A stretch of DNA of 55,957 nucleotides from CTSOIL-112 sp964293815 (lineage in GTDB: Bacteria; Pseudomonadota; Gammaproteobacteria; Burkholderiales; Burkholderiaceae): contig CAXYYC010000015.1 of the NCBI GenBank assembly GCA_964293815.1, positions 1 to 55,957 of the forward strand, read 5' to 3'. The translations under genes and the position numbers were made by a program. Of the stretch, positions 36,092 through 44,522 are shown piece by piece (positions within the stretch are counted from its first letter, which is position 1; each line of letters opens with the position of its first letter). The notes under the pieces were generated by a model that made no database searches, was not told the DNA's origin, and saw only the letters and a list, made by a program, of their open reading frames with translations.

Positions 36092-36144
36092 GATGTATGA
36101 ATTGCTTGATAAATTGCTTGTTGTGATGGGTTTGCATTTGTCCA

Positions 36145-36180
36145 CAAAAAACGCCCCGCGTATTGCTCGGGGCATTTTTT
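36145..36180 (-). terminator. Rho-independent terminator of adk
   Basis: Minus-strand arms GCCCCG and CGGGGC around nine bases, followed by GTTTTTTG; A residues on the other side. It lies 26 bp behind the adk stop. Confidence 0.75.
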
Positions 36181-36205
36181 AATGAAAGGCCATGATTTGC
36201 CGGTT

Positions 36206-36859
36206 TTATTTCAATGCGTCTAAAATATGACCACGGATCTCATCTACCGTGCCAACGCCAGAAATCTTGCGGTATTTGGGTGCAGCCGCATCACCAGCCG
36301 CCGCCCAATTGCTGTAGTAGTCAACCAGCGGACGGGTTTGTGCTTGATACACGTCCAAACGTTTGCGCACGGTGTCTTCTTTGTCATCGTCGCGTTGCAC
36401 CAAATCGTCGCCCGTTACGTCGTCTTTACCGGCGACTTTCGGTGGATTGTATTCAATGTGGTATACGCGTCCGGATGCTTCGTGCACGCGGCGGCCACTG
36501 ATGCGTTTGATGATTTCTTCGGCAGGTACGTCGATTTCCAAAACGAAATCCACCGGTACTTGCGCGTCTTTGAGCGCGTCGGCTTGCGGAATGGTGCGCG
36601 GAAAACCGTCAAACAAATAGCCATTGGCGCAGTCGTTGTCGGTCAAACGTTCTTTCACCAGATTGATGATCAACGCGTCGGACACCAATTGCCCCGCATC
36701 CATGACTTTTTTCGCTTCAATGCCCAAAGGCGTACCCGCTTTCACTGCGGCGCGCAGCATATCGCCAGTAGAAATCTGCGGAACGCTGTAGTGCTCTTTG
36801 ATGAAATTGGCTTGGGTTCCTTTACCTGCGCCCGGTGGGCCTAATAAAATGATACGCAT
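36206..36859 (-). CDS. adk: adenylate kinase
   Basis: Interconverts ATP, ADP and AMP. 217 residues with P-loop RIILLGPPGAGKGTQ (1-16), AMP site PQISTGDMLRAA and YLFDGFPRTIPQAD, a long LID (GRRVHEASGRVYHIEYNPPK to GDDLVQRDDD) without zinc cysteines, and DTVRKRLDVY. Start 36859 gives the usual N-terminus; an upstream extension of 19 residues is discarded. Confidence 0.96.
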   Translation of the reverse strand: MRIILLGPPGAGKGTQANFIKEHYSVPQISTGDMLRAAVKAGTPLGIEAKKVMDAGQLVSDALIINLVKERLTDNDCANGYLFDGFPRTIPQADALKDAQVPVDFVLEIDVPAEEIIKRISGRRVHEASGRVYHIEYNPPKVAGKDDVTGDDLVQRDDDKEDTVRKRLDVYQAQTRPLVDYYSNWAAAGDAAAPKYRKISGVGTVDEIRGHILDALK

Positions 36860-36957
36860 ATCAGTCTTTCTTTCCAAAAGAGTAAAAAGTTTAGTCCATA
36901 ACCTTACCTCAGGCAACGAACTTTGGTCAAGCTCAAATCAACTGCATTAGAGCCAAT

Positions 36958-37755
36958 TCAAACACCCAAATCGTCTAACTCGCGCAAATAGCGCTCCACC
37001 ACAGCCACATCTTCAGGCGTATCCACGCCCGGTGCCGCAGCAACATCACTGATAAATACCGAAATGTGCTCGCCATTGGCCAAAACGCGCAGTTGCTCCA
37101 AACTCTCGATCTGCTCCAGTTGGCTCATCGGCAATTGACCATAACGCTTGAGAAAGCCAACACGGTAGGCATAAATGCCCATGTGACGCAAAACCGGTAA
37201 ATCATCAGGCAGGCTTTGCGCCGCTGAATCCACTGTATCCTGCGCCTTCATCCAATCACGCGGATACGGAATCGGCGCACGCGAGAAATACAAGGCGCGC
37301 TGCTGCTCATCCAGCACGACTTTCACCATATTCGGATTGAGAAAATCGGCCATCAAGTGCAACGGATGTGCCGCCGTCGCCATCACGCACGACGTATCGT
37401 CATTCAGTGCCCGCGCCACCGCTTCAATCAACTGCGGCGCAATCGCCGGTTCATCGCCCTGCACATTGACCACGATGGTATCGTCCGACCAACCGCGCTC
37501 AATCGCCACTTGCGCAATGCGATCCGTGCCCGACGGGTGCTGCGCCAGTGTCATGTGCGCCATGTAGCCCGCCTCAGTCACGATGGCCGCAATCTCATCA
37601 TGATCGGTCGCCACGACGACCTCATTGGCAGAGGTTTGCAATGCCCGCTCGGTTACCCGCAGAATCATCGCCCGCCCCAAAATCGGTACGAGCGGTTTGC
37701 CATGAAAGCGCGAACTGCCCATGCGCGCGGGAATCACCACTTTGAACTGCGTCAT
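36958..37755 (-). CDS. kdsB: 3-deoxy-manno-octulosonate cytidylyltransferase
   Basis: Activates KDO to CMP-KDO for lipid A core assembly. 265 residues: FKVVIPARMGSSRFHGKPL (nucleotide loop, 4-22), VVVATDHDEIAAIV, GTDRIAQV, VNVQGDEPAIAP (metal Asp), YFSRAPIPYPRDW and GIYAYRVGFLKRY are the family blocks. AAGGAG precedes the start. It follows ycaR by 12 bp and lpxK in the same direction, the standard LPS block. Confidence 0.95.
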   Translation of the reverse strand: MTQFKVVIPARMGSSRFHGKPLVPILGRAMILRVTERALQTSANEVVVATDHDEIAAIVTEAGYMAHMTLAQHPSGTDRIAQVAIERGWSDDTIVVNVQGDEPAIAPQLIEAVARALNDDTSCVMATAAHPLHLMADFLNPNMVKVVLDEQQRALYFSRAPIPYPRDWMKAQDTVDSAAQSLPDDLPVLRHMGIYAYRVGFLKRYGQLPMSQLEQIESLEQLRVLANGEHISVFISDVAAAPGVDTPEDVAVVERYLRELDDLGV

Positions 37756-37767
37756 AGCGGTTTCTCC

Positions 37768-37944
37768 TTACTCGGTGGCAATCGCCTGCTCAATCAATAA
37801 AATCGGAATACCGTCGCGAATCGGGTACAGCACATGCGCTTGCGCCGAATACAATCCCTCGGGCTGATCTGCCGTTGCGGCGCGGTGTACCAATTCGCCA
37901 CCGGTTTGGGGGCAACGCAAAGCGCGCAGTAATTTTTCGTCCAT
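37768..37944 (-). CDS. ycaR: Trm112/YcaR-family small protein
   Basis: 58-residue zinc-ribbon-like protein: MDEKLLRALRCPQTGGELVH, then LYSAQAHVLYPIRDGIPILL. It has only one Cys of the usual CP-x-C pattern (CPQTGGEL). Family members lie between lpxK and kdsB in most Gram-negative bacteria, as here. Start 37944 leaves AAAAGG six bases upstream. The biochemical role in bacteria is not settled. Confidence 0.88.
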   Translation of the reverse strand: MDEKLLRALRCPQTGGELVHRAATADQPEGLYSAQAHVLYPIRDGIPILLIEQAIATE

Positions 37945-38006
37945 AATCATCCTTTTGCTATTGTTTCAATCTATTTTCAATTATTCATGCCATCCATGCG
38001 AGCGGC

Positions 38007-39236
38007 CTATTTCCCTTGCGAGCCAACATTCTGAGCTAAATCCTTCAATCGACTGCTGATGTGTTGTGCAAACGCTTGCCAGCCCTCATCCAGCCTCACG
38101 CTCAGAGGCAGCACCCAAATGCGGGCAGCCAATTCAGGAAACTCGTCAATCCACGGCAGGCATTTGACTGCATCTTTTTCCGTCATCAGTACGATGGCGC
38201 AGGCCTTTTCCTGCCGCAATTGGGTCAAGCGCTCGGCCAGAGCCACATCAAATGGCGCGTGATCGGGCAATGCCAAGGTTTCACCCGTAAAACCCAAATC
38301 AGCCAACATATTAAAAAACACCTGTGGTTGAGCAATTCCGGCCAACATCAGGGCTTTTGTACCCGTATGCGCGCCGTACTGCTGCACCAACTCGTTCAAT
38401 GCTATTGTACGCTGAACCTCGGTCAAAGCATAGGCGCGATTCAGTCCGCTACACACGTCAAACTGCGGCGTGGTCAATGGCTGAGGCATCCACGGCAGAT
38501 CATTGAGGCGCTGATGTTGCGTCGCTGGCGCATTGCCATCGTGTGCTTTCGGCTCAGATGTAGAACGCCGCTGATGGTAGAGCAAGGCCGACACTGTATT
38601 CAAACGCGCGGGCGGCTCGCGCAAAGGCCCTGCCGGTAAACACCAGCCGTTACCCACACCGCGTTCATCCACCACGGAGATTTCCAAATCGCGATACAAA
38701 CGATAATGTTGCAGACCGTCGTCGCAGACAATCACGTCGCATTCGGGGTACGCGGCGCACAAGGCACGCGCGGCATTGACTCGATTCGCCCCGACCCAGA
38801 CCGGTACGCCAGTGGCTCGCTGCAACAACAGCGGTTCATCGCCCACCTGCACTGCACGACTGTCCGCTGTGACTTCCCGCTCACGTCGCTCCTGATCGGC
38901 CTGTGATCCGTAACCTCGGGTAATGATGCCGGGCTGAAAACCGGCCTGCCGCAAGTGCTGCACCAATTGCGCCACGATGGGGGTTTTGCCCACGCCGCCA
39001 ATCATAATACCGCCGACCACCACCACTGGTATCGGCATGCGGTATTGTGCGCGCCAGCCCTGCGCAAAGGCCAATTGACGCAGGGCGGCAATCTTTTGAA
39101 ACAGCCACGATGCAGGCCATAAAGCACGCGCCGCCCAGCCGCGCCGCTGCCACCGCGCGAGCCATTTGGCTTCAGTTTTTGCACGTCGTTCCTGTCGTTG
39201 CAAGCGATGCCCTGACTGCTGTTTCAATTCGCTCAT
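38007..39236 (-). CDS. lpxK: tetraacyldisaccharide 4'-kinase
   Basis: Membrane-associated kinase of lipid A synthesis, 409 residues (enteric form about 330). A basic N-terminal extension (1-35) precedes the membrane-associated helix LFQKIAALRQLAFAQGW. The P-loop is VVGGIMIGGVGKTPIVAQL (about 72-90), then ITRGYGSQ, VGDEPLLLQRATGVPVWVG, VIVCDDGLQHYRLYRDLEI, LPAGPLREP and TEKDAVKC. An insertion of about 35 polar residues lies near 238-272. Three LPS genes follow each other, suggesting cotranscription. Confidence 0.92.
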   Translation of the reverse strand: MSELKQQSGHRLQRQERRAKTEAKWLARWQRRGWAARALWPASWLFQKIAALRQLAFAQGWRAQYRMPIPVVVVGGIMIGGVGKTPIVAQLVQHLRQAGFQPGIITRGYGSQADQERREREVTADSRAVQVGDEPLLLQRATGVPVWVGANRVNAARALCAAYPECDVIVCDDGLQHYRLYRDLEISVVDERGVGNGWCLPAGPLREPPARLNTVSALLYHQRRSTSEPKAHDGNAPATQHQRLNDLPWMPQPLTTPQFDVCSGLNRAYALTEVQRTIALNELVQQYGAHTGTKALMLAGIAQPQVFFNMLADLGFTGETLALPDHAPFDVALAERLTQLRQEKACAIVLMTEKDAVKCLPWIDEFPELAARIWVLPLSVRLDEGWQAFAQHISSRLKDLAQNVGSQGK

Positions 39237-39339
39237 AGCGTTTTTATTCCATTGATATTAGAAAAGCAGCACAAACCATCAGATTGTCCGCTCTTCCTCC
39301 GCTCTTCCTCTTAAAACGATTAAGGCGATTTTACTGTAA

Positions 39340-41457
39340 TTACGGTTGTTCAATCGGCGTTTCAGCGGTGATTTCAGCAGGCGTTTGCGCGGCGGTTTCA
39401 GGCGTCGGATCGCCCAAATCATGTGCCTTATTGGTCTGCTGCTCATCAAACGCTTCGTCCAATTCCTCATCGGATACATCTTCCAATACCGGCTCGCCTT
39501 CAATCCGCCCCAGCACCCGCACACCGACCTCCAGCTTCACCCAATCGATGTCTTGTAACTGCACGCGCACACGCGATTGCAATGGCAAATCCGCAGGCAC
39601 CATGCTGTTCAAATACAAGGGGATATCGGCCAGACGCAGCACGTTCTCACGAATCACAATGGCCTGCGTGTCAAAAATACCCGCACTCATGCGTTGCGCC
39701 ACCCAACGCAGACACCAATAACGCTCCATCGTGCTTTGCTGTCCCGCGTAGGCGCGGTATTTTTCGTCAAACTGGCTCATGCGCGAGAGCAGATCGGCCT
39801 CTTTGGGCTGAAACGGCGCTTTCATCGGCGCGGTCACGCCATAGCGTATCGCCGCGAGCAACTGCATTTGGTTGAGCCAATCGGCATAGCGACGCAACGG
39901 CGAAGTCGCCCACATATACGCCGGCACGCCCATCGCCAGATGTGCCTGAGCATGGGTGCTGGTGCGCACGCCGATGTGGCTTTGCGTGCGAAACAGCGCC
40001 GGAATACGCAAATCACGCAACCAGCACGCCCACTGCACATTGGCAAAAATCATCCACTCAGACACGATTTTGTCAACTGGTGAGCCGCGCATGCGCTGGC
40101 TGATGGTGACGGTCTCCTCGCCAGTTGGCACAGTTCCCGCCTGATTGTCCAATGTGTAGGAGAAATCTGCGCGGTTGTTATTCTCCGGCTTGCCACGTAC
40201 CGTATCGCGAATGGCGCTGAGTTTTTGTACGCCCTGCCACAGCACTTTCAAATGCTGCGCCTGCGGATAATCCGCGCGCGCACCTTCCAAATCAGCCGTG
40301 CTCAATTGCATTTGCGGCGTATCGTGGCGCAAATTTTCTGTAATGCGTATGCGCTCAACGCGGGTTTCCACATCGGTAAAGGCCTCGTTCGGCGCACGCT
40401 CAGTGTGAAACGTGGTGTAAATTGACACCACGGGATGAATCATGCCCTCGTCCAAACTGAATGCTTCGACCCAATGATCGGGCAGCATCGTGACTTTTTC
40501 ACCCGGCATATACAGCGTGGACATTCGGCTGACCGCGTGCTGATCGGCCACATCGTCGCGCATCACGGCCAACGCCGGCGCGGCAATGTGTATGCCGATG
40601 CGATAAGTATTTTCACCCAGCGCACGCACCGAAAACGCATCATCAATCTCGGTCGTAGCCGAATCGTCAATCGAAAACACCGCCACATCCTCCACCACTG
40701 CGTCACTGGCCGTACCTTCGGCCAGCATATCCGCCCAGTGGTGCGGATTTGGCTCGGGCAAGGTCTGCTCGTCTTGTGCAATACCGCGCGGGTAATATTC
40801 GCTCAAAAAGGTCATGCGGTGCAGCTCAAACGCATTGCGAAACGCGCCGATGTGCAGCATCAATTCCGGCAACGTCATTTTCAACTCAGTCGCCGCCTGC
40901 AATGCAGCCTTGTACGTCATGTCATTCGCATTTTTCTTTTGCATGATCGCATCACGCGCGTGCACAATCTCGCTCGGCGCACTGCCCGCGACCATTTGCT
41001 CGACCCAAGCGGCTTGCTGACGCAGGCGCTCTTCCTTTTTCGCCACCGCCGCCAAGGCAATCTGAATCTGCTCGTATGGCTGGCGGGTAAATTGCCCCTT
41101 GCCCTTTTTGCCAAAATAAATCGGCGCCGCCTGCAAAGCCTGCCACATCGCCGCCTGCTCAATCACGCTGGCCTGCTCACCAAAATACTCACGCGCAATC
41201 TGCACAAAGTCAAACGCAGCCTCGGGCGCGCATTCCCACAGCAAATCCAAATCCACCTGCGCCGCAATCTCACCCGCCTGCTCGCTCGCCTGCGCTGCGC
41301 TCACGCCGTTGAGATTCGTTTGCAGCAACACATCCTTGGTTTTCACCTTTTGTAGGGATGAGCCTTGCGCTTTGACCTGCATGTGACTGTCCTTTTGCTC
41401 CATCACCTGCCCGACGTTCAATTTGCCCTGCGCTTCGTAAAAAACGATGTTGCCCAT
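39340..41457 (-). CDS. RNase II/RNB-domain exoribonuclease
   Basis: 3'-5' exoribonuclease of 705 residues. The N-terminal part (1-215) has an OB-like start (MGNIVFYEAQGKLNVGQVME) and helical segments. The RNB domain begins near 260 with the acidic active site FSIDDSATTEIDDAFSV, followed by GIHIAAPALAV, YMPGEKVTMLP and the signature AMGVPAYMWATSPLRRYADW (about 540-560). An S1-like OB domain follows, and an acidic, Pro/Thr-rich tail of about 45 residues ends the protein. RNase II-type domain layout is closer than RNase R, since the Lys-rich tail is lacking. Betaproteobacterial homologues of this type are often called ribonuclease II or VacB. It is monocistronic. Confidence 0.85.
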   Translation of the reverse strand: MGNIVFYEAQGKLNVGQVMEQKDSHMQVKAQGSSLQKVKTKDVLLQTNLNGVSAAQASEQAGEIAAQVDLDLLWECAPEAAFDFVQIAREYFGEQASVIEQAAMWQALQAAPIYFGKKGKGQFTRQPYEQIQIALAAVAKKEERLRQQAAWVEQMVAGSAPSEIVHARDAIMQKKNANDMTYKAALQAATELKMTLPELMLHIGAFRNAFELHRMTFLSEYYPRGIAQDEQTLPEPNPHHWADMLAEGTASDAVVEDVAVFSIDDSATTEIDDAFSVRALGENTYRIGIHIAAPALAVMRDDVADQHAVSRMSTLYMPGEKVTMLPDHWVEAFSLDEGMIHPVVSIYTTFHTERAPNEAFTDVETRVERIRITENLRHDTPQMQLSTADLEGARADYPQAQHLKVLWQGVQKLSAIRDTVRGKPENNNRADFSYTLDNQAGTVPTGEETVTISQRMRGSPVDKIVSEWMIFANVQWACWLRDLRIPALFRTQSHIGVRTSTHAQAHLAMGVPAYMWATSPLRRYADWLNQMQLLAAIRYGVTAPMKAPFQPKEADLLSRMSQFDEKYRAYAGQQSTMERYWCLRWVAQRMSAGIFDTQAIVIRENVLRLADIPLYLNSMVPADLPLQSRVRVQLQDIDWVKLEVGVRVLGRIEGEPVLEDVSDEELDEAFDEQQTNKAHDLGDPTPETAAQTPAEITAETPIEQP

Positions 41458-41543
41458 TCAGAATCCGTTCAACTTAAAAAGATAAAGCGGCATTTTATCA
41501 TGCCGCCCCGCTCGTCTTTGTCCAATCTACCACCATAATCAAA

Positions 41544-41966
41544 TCACACCGGCTCACCCATAGTTGACTCAAATAACGCACGCAAACTATCGGGAATCCC
41601 TTTGGGCTTATTGCTGCGGGTATCAACGCAAACGATGGTCAAAATTCCTTTGGCGGACAAGTGCCCGTTGCTCTCAATGGTTTGCTCAAATACCGCCGAC
41701 GCATTGCCCATTTTGCGCACGCAGACCGTCGCAATCGCATCGTGATCCAGCGTCAAAGGCTTGAGCCAATCAATCTCCGCATGGCGAATCACAAAACCGG
41801 TATTCGTATCCCGCGCCAAATCCATCGGATTGATCCCCGCCGCGCGAAACCACTCGGTGCGCACACGCTCAAAATAGTCCAAATAATTGGCGTGGTACAC
41901 AATCCCCATCAAATCCGTATCGGCAAAATAAAATCGAATCGGATACTCAAAGCGCTTTACATTCAT
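41544..41966 (-). CDS. hotdog-fold acyl-CoA thioesterase, YbgC/4-HBT type
   Basis: 140-residue thioesterase. The active-site segment YFADTDLMGIVYHANYLDYFERVRTEW (Asp, His and Tyr) is the YbgC signature, followed by VIRHAEIDWLKPLTL and VDTRSNKPKGIPDSLR. Start 41966 (ATG) follows GGGA; a TTG four codons upstream is less likely. YbgC proteins often belong to tol-pal operons, but here the gene stands alone beside a hydrolase. Confidence 0.85.
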   Translation of the reverse strand: MNVKRFEYPIRFYFADTDLMGIVYHANYLDYFERVRTEWFRAAGINPMDLARDTNTGFVIRHAEIDWLKPLTLDHDAIATVCVRKMGNASAVFEQTIESNGHLSAKGILTIVCVDTRSNKPKGIPDSLRALFESTMGEPV

Positions 41967-42000
41967 TTTCAATCCCAAAAACTATATTCACACACTATAT

Positions 42001-42945
42001 TCACAACGCCTCAATTTGCGTCAAAATCAACTGCGCCATCTGCTCCGGCTGCTGCAAAGGCGCCATATGCCCCACCTCGGGCATCATCAGCACCGGCACA
42101 TCTGGGCGTATACGCTGCCATTTATCCCACGAGCGTTGCGGAATCCACTGACTGAGCGCACCACGAATCGCCACACACGGCACTTGCAACTGCGCCAACG
42201 CCTGCCAGCCATTCGAAATCGTGCGAAAAATATGCGCTTCCCACGTCTTGGGAAAACTCAATTCTAACCCATCTTGCCGCTCACGCGCTCTCAAGCCATA
42301 GTGCGCATAATCCTGCATCACCGACGGCGGAATCCCATGAAACGCCGATTTACGCGCATGATAATCAATAAACTCCTGATGCGAGCCCCATACATCGCGG
42401 CGATTAAGCGTGCGTTTGGCCATAGGCAACACCCGATAACGCAAAGCCATCGGAATCGCATTCAGCGTCCAAATCGAACGATTGGGAAACATCACCGGCT
42501 CAATCAACACAATTTTCTCAAACAAATCTGGCCGACGATGCGCCGCGATCAGCGTCATTACACCACCCAGCGAATGCCCCACGCCAATGAATTTTTGCGC
42601 AGTGACACCATGTGCGACACGCTCCTGATTCAACGCATCCAAGCTCGCAATCAAATCATCCGCCGCGCTGGCCCAAGTGAATCGATTCGGCGGCTGGTGC
42701 GGATGCACGCTTGCCCAACTGGCGCGGTGGTGCGTCGCATAAACAGTATGCTGCTGCGCCAAAGGCTCAATCATCTGCCGATAAACACCCGCCACAAAAC
42801 CATTGCCCTGCGCAAAGTGAATGGGCAAAGCCGTACTACTCGGACGCTCCCAAACCGCCACCGTCGCCGTATGCTCATGCACCGTGAGTGAGCGTGTGTG
42901 TACCATGCCGACACCATTATTAAAACTACTATGATATGAACTCAT
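42001..42945 (-). CDS. alpha/beta hydrolase
   Basis: 314-residue hydrolase with the nucleophile elbow GVGHSLGGVMTLIAAHR (about 116-132), oxyanion strand IHFAQGNGFVAGVYRQM and a C-terminal MPEVGHMAPLQQPEQM with the catalytic His; an acidic residue lies in the strand between. No signal peptide. Substrate not predictable. The upstream small membrane protein gene ends six bases before its start; GGTGAG lies about nine bases upstream. Confidence 0.78.
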   Translation of the reverse strand: MSSYHSSFNNGVGMVHTRSLTVHEHTATVAVWERPSSTALPIHFAQGNGFVAGVYRQMIEPLAQQHTVYATHHRASWASVHPHQPPNRFTWASAADDLIASLDALNQERVAHGVTAQKFIGVGHSLGGVMTLIAAHRRPDLFEKIVLIEPVMFPNRSIWTLNAIPMALRYRVLPMAKRTLNRRDVWGSHQEFIDYHARKSAFHGIPPSVMQDYAHYGLRARERQDGLELSFPKTWEAHIFRTISNGWQALAQLQVPCVAIRGALSQWIPQRSWDKWQRIRPDVPVLMMPEVGHMAPLQQPEQMAQLILTQIEAL

Positions 42946-42951
42946 GCGTTG

Positions 42952-43308
42952 TCACTCACCACGAATAGTATGATTCGATTGCGGATTGGGCTTGCTCGTG
43001 GCAAATCGATAGGCTCGGCGCAACGACCAAAGCGATGACAGCAACAAAATCACGCCAAATACCCCAACAACGCCGCGTTGCAACCCACTCAGCGCATCCA
43101 CCAAATCAAAACTCTGAATCTCACCCCGAACCGCCATTTGCAGTAACACCGCAGCGGCAAACCCCAAAGACAAGCCAATCACGCCATAGCCCAACGCCAG
43201 CGACCAGAACTCAATGCGCGAATTGGGCGGCTCGCGGCGCTTACCCGAGCGCTCCAATTCGGCCTGATCCTCGGCGTAATCGCGCTCCTCCTGCGATAAA
43301 AAATTCAT
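42952..43308 (-). CDS. small two-span membrane protein of unknown function
   Basis: 118 residues: a charged N-terminal part (MNFLSQEERDYAEDQAELER) then two hydrophobic spans (about 38-57 and 78-99) joined by a loop with VDALSGLQRGVVGVF, and a polar tail. I do not recognise the family. Start 43308 overlaps the dgt stop by four bases (ATGA), and the hydrolase gene follows closely, so the three form one transcript. Confidence 0.6.
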   Translation of the reverse strand: MNFLSQEERDYAEDQAELERSGKRREPPNSRIEFWSLALGYGVIGLSLGFAAAVLLQMAVRGEIQSFDLVDALSGLQRGVVGVFGVILLLSSLWSLRRAYRFATSKPNPQSNHTIRGE

Positions 43309-44465
43309 TCTATAGCCCCCAATGCAAAAATCCGCCGATGCTCCTTCATCGCATAGCGGTCGGTCATGCCCGCGATATAGTCCGCCACGCGCCGCGCTTG
43401 GTGCCATTCGGCCTGATCGCTGTTTTTATCCACCTGATAATCCGGCGGCAGGAGGCGCGGATCCTGCATGAATACATCAAACAAATCCTGAATGATGGTT
43501 TGCGCCTTGCGCGACATCCGCAGAACCTGATACTGCCGATACAGATTGGCAAACAAGTAGCTTTTGAGCGCCTTCATCTGCTCCTTAATTTCGTCGGAGA
43601 ATCCCGCCAATGGCGGCGCGAGGCGCACATCGGCGACATGCTTGATACCGAGCACCTGAATCCGGTGCTGCGTCATTTGGGTCAGGTCAGAGACCATGAC
43701 GCTAATCATACGGCGCACGGTTTCGAGTACCTCACGATGGCCGCGCAAATTCGGGTACTGCGCGCGCACCTCATCGTGCGAGCGCATAAAAATCGGCACT
43801 TCACGCATACCCTCAATGCTCAAAATTTTTGAGCGCAAGCCATCGTCAATATCGTGGTTGCTGTACGCAATCGCGTCGGCGATATTGGTCAACTGCGCTT
43901 CGAGCGAGGGCTGCTCGCCGCGAATGAAGCGCTCGCCCACATCGCCCAGCTTGGGCGCATTGGCCGCAGAACAATGCTTCAAAATCCCTTCGCGGGTTTC
44001 AAATGTCAGATTCAAACCGTTGAATGCGCCGTAACGCTCTTCCAATTCATCGACAATGCGCAGGCTTTGTAAATTGTGCTCAAAACCACCGAACGGGCGC
44101 ATGCACTCGTTCAGCGCATCTTGCCCTGCGTGACCAAACGGCGTGTGACCCAAGTCGTGCGAGAGCGCGATGGCTTCGATCAAATCCTCATTCAGACGCA
44201 AATTGCGCGCCAGCGTACGGGCGATTTGCGCCACCTCCATGCTGTGCGTGAGGCGCGTGCGAAACAGATCGCCCTCGTGATTCACAAACACCTGCGTTTT
44301 GTACTCCAATCGGCGAAATGAGGTCGCGTGCACAATGCGGTCGCGGTCGCGCGCAAACGGACTGCGGTTCGGATCCTCCGGCTCGGCATGACGCCGCCCT
44401 TTGCTGATCGAGCTTTTCACCGCAAACGGCGCCAACTGGGTTTCAAAACTTTGCCATGCTTTCAT
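43305..44465 (-). CDS. dgt: dGTPase-like deoxynucleoside triphosphohydrolase
   Basis: HD-domain enzyme hydrolysing dNTPs to nucleoside and triphosphate, 386 residues. Typical features: SKGRRHAEPEDPNRSPFARD, RDRIVHATSFRRLEYKTQVF, HSMEVAQIARTLARNL, the metal-binding AIALSHDLGHTPFGHAGQDAL (HD pair), ITNIADAIAYSNHDIDDGL. The length matches the short Dgt-like group rather than the 505-residue enteric enzyme. AAGGA precedes the start. It is first in a unit with two downstream genes. Confidence 0.88.
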   Translation of the reverse strand: MKAWQSFETQLAPFAVKSSISKGRRHAEPEDPNRSPFARDRDRIVHATSFRRLEYKTQVFVNHEGDLFRTRLTHSMEVAQIARTLARNLRLNEDLIEAIALSHDLGHTPFGHAGQDALNECMRPFGGFEHNLQSLRIVDELEERYGAFNGLNLTFETREGILKHCSAANAPKLGDVGERFIRGEQPSLEAQLTNIADAIAYSNHDIDDGLRSKILSIEGMREVPIFMRSHDEVRAQYPNLRGHREVLETVRRMISVMVSDLTQMTQHRIQVLGIKHVADVRLAPPLAGFSDEIKEQMKALKSYLFANLYRQYQVLRMSRKAQTIIQDLFDVFMQDPRLLPPDYQVDKNSDQAEWHQARRVADYIAGMTDRYAMKEHRRIFALGAIE

Positions 44466-44522
44466 ACAATTCCTTCAGTCCTGTGCACGCAATGCCCACC
44501 GCAAACGCACAGTGAATGGCGC

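Noticed and set aside
40435..41355. 306-codon open frame opposite the RNase II-family gene
   Set aside because: It is rich in Arg and His with no motif; a shadow of the real gene.
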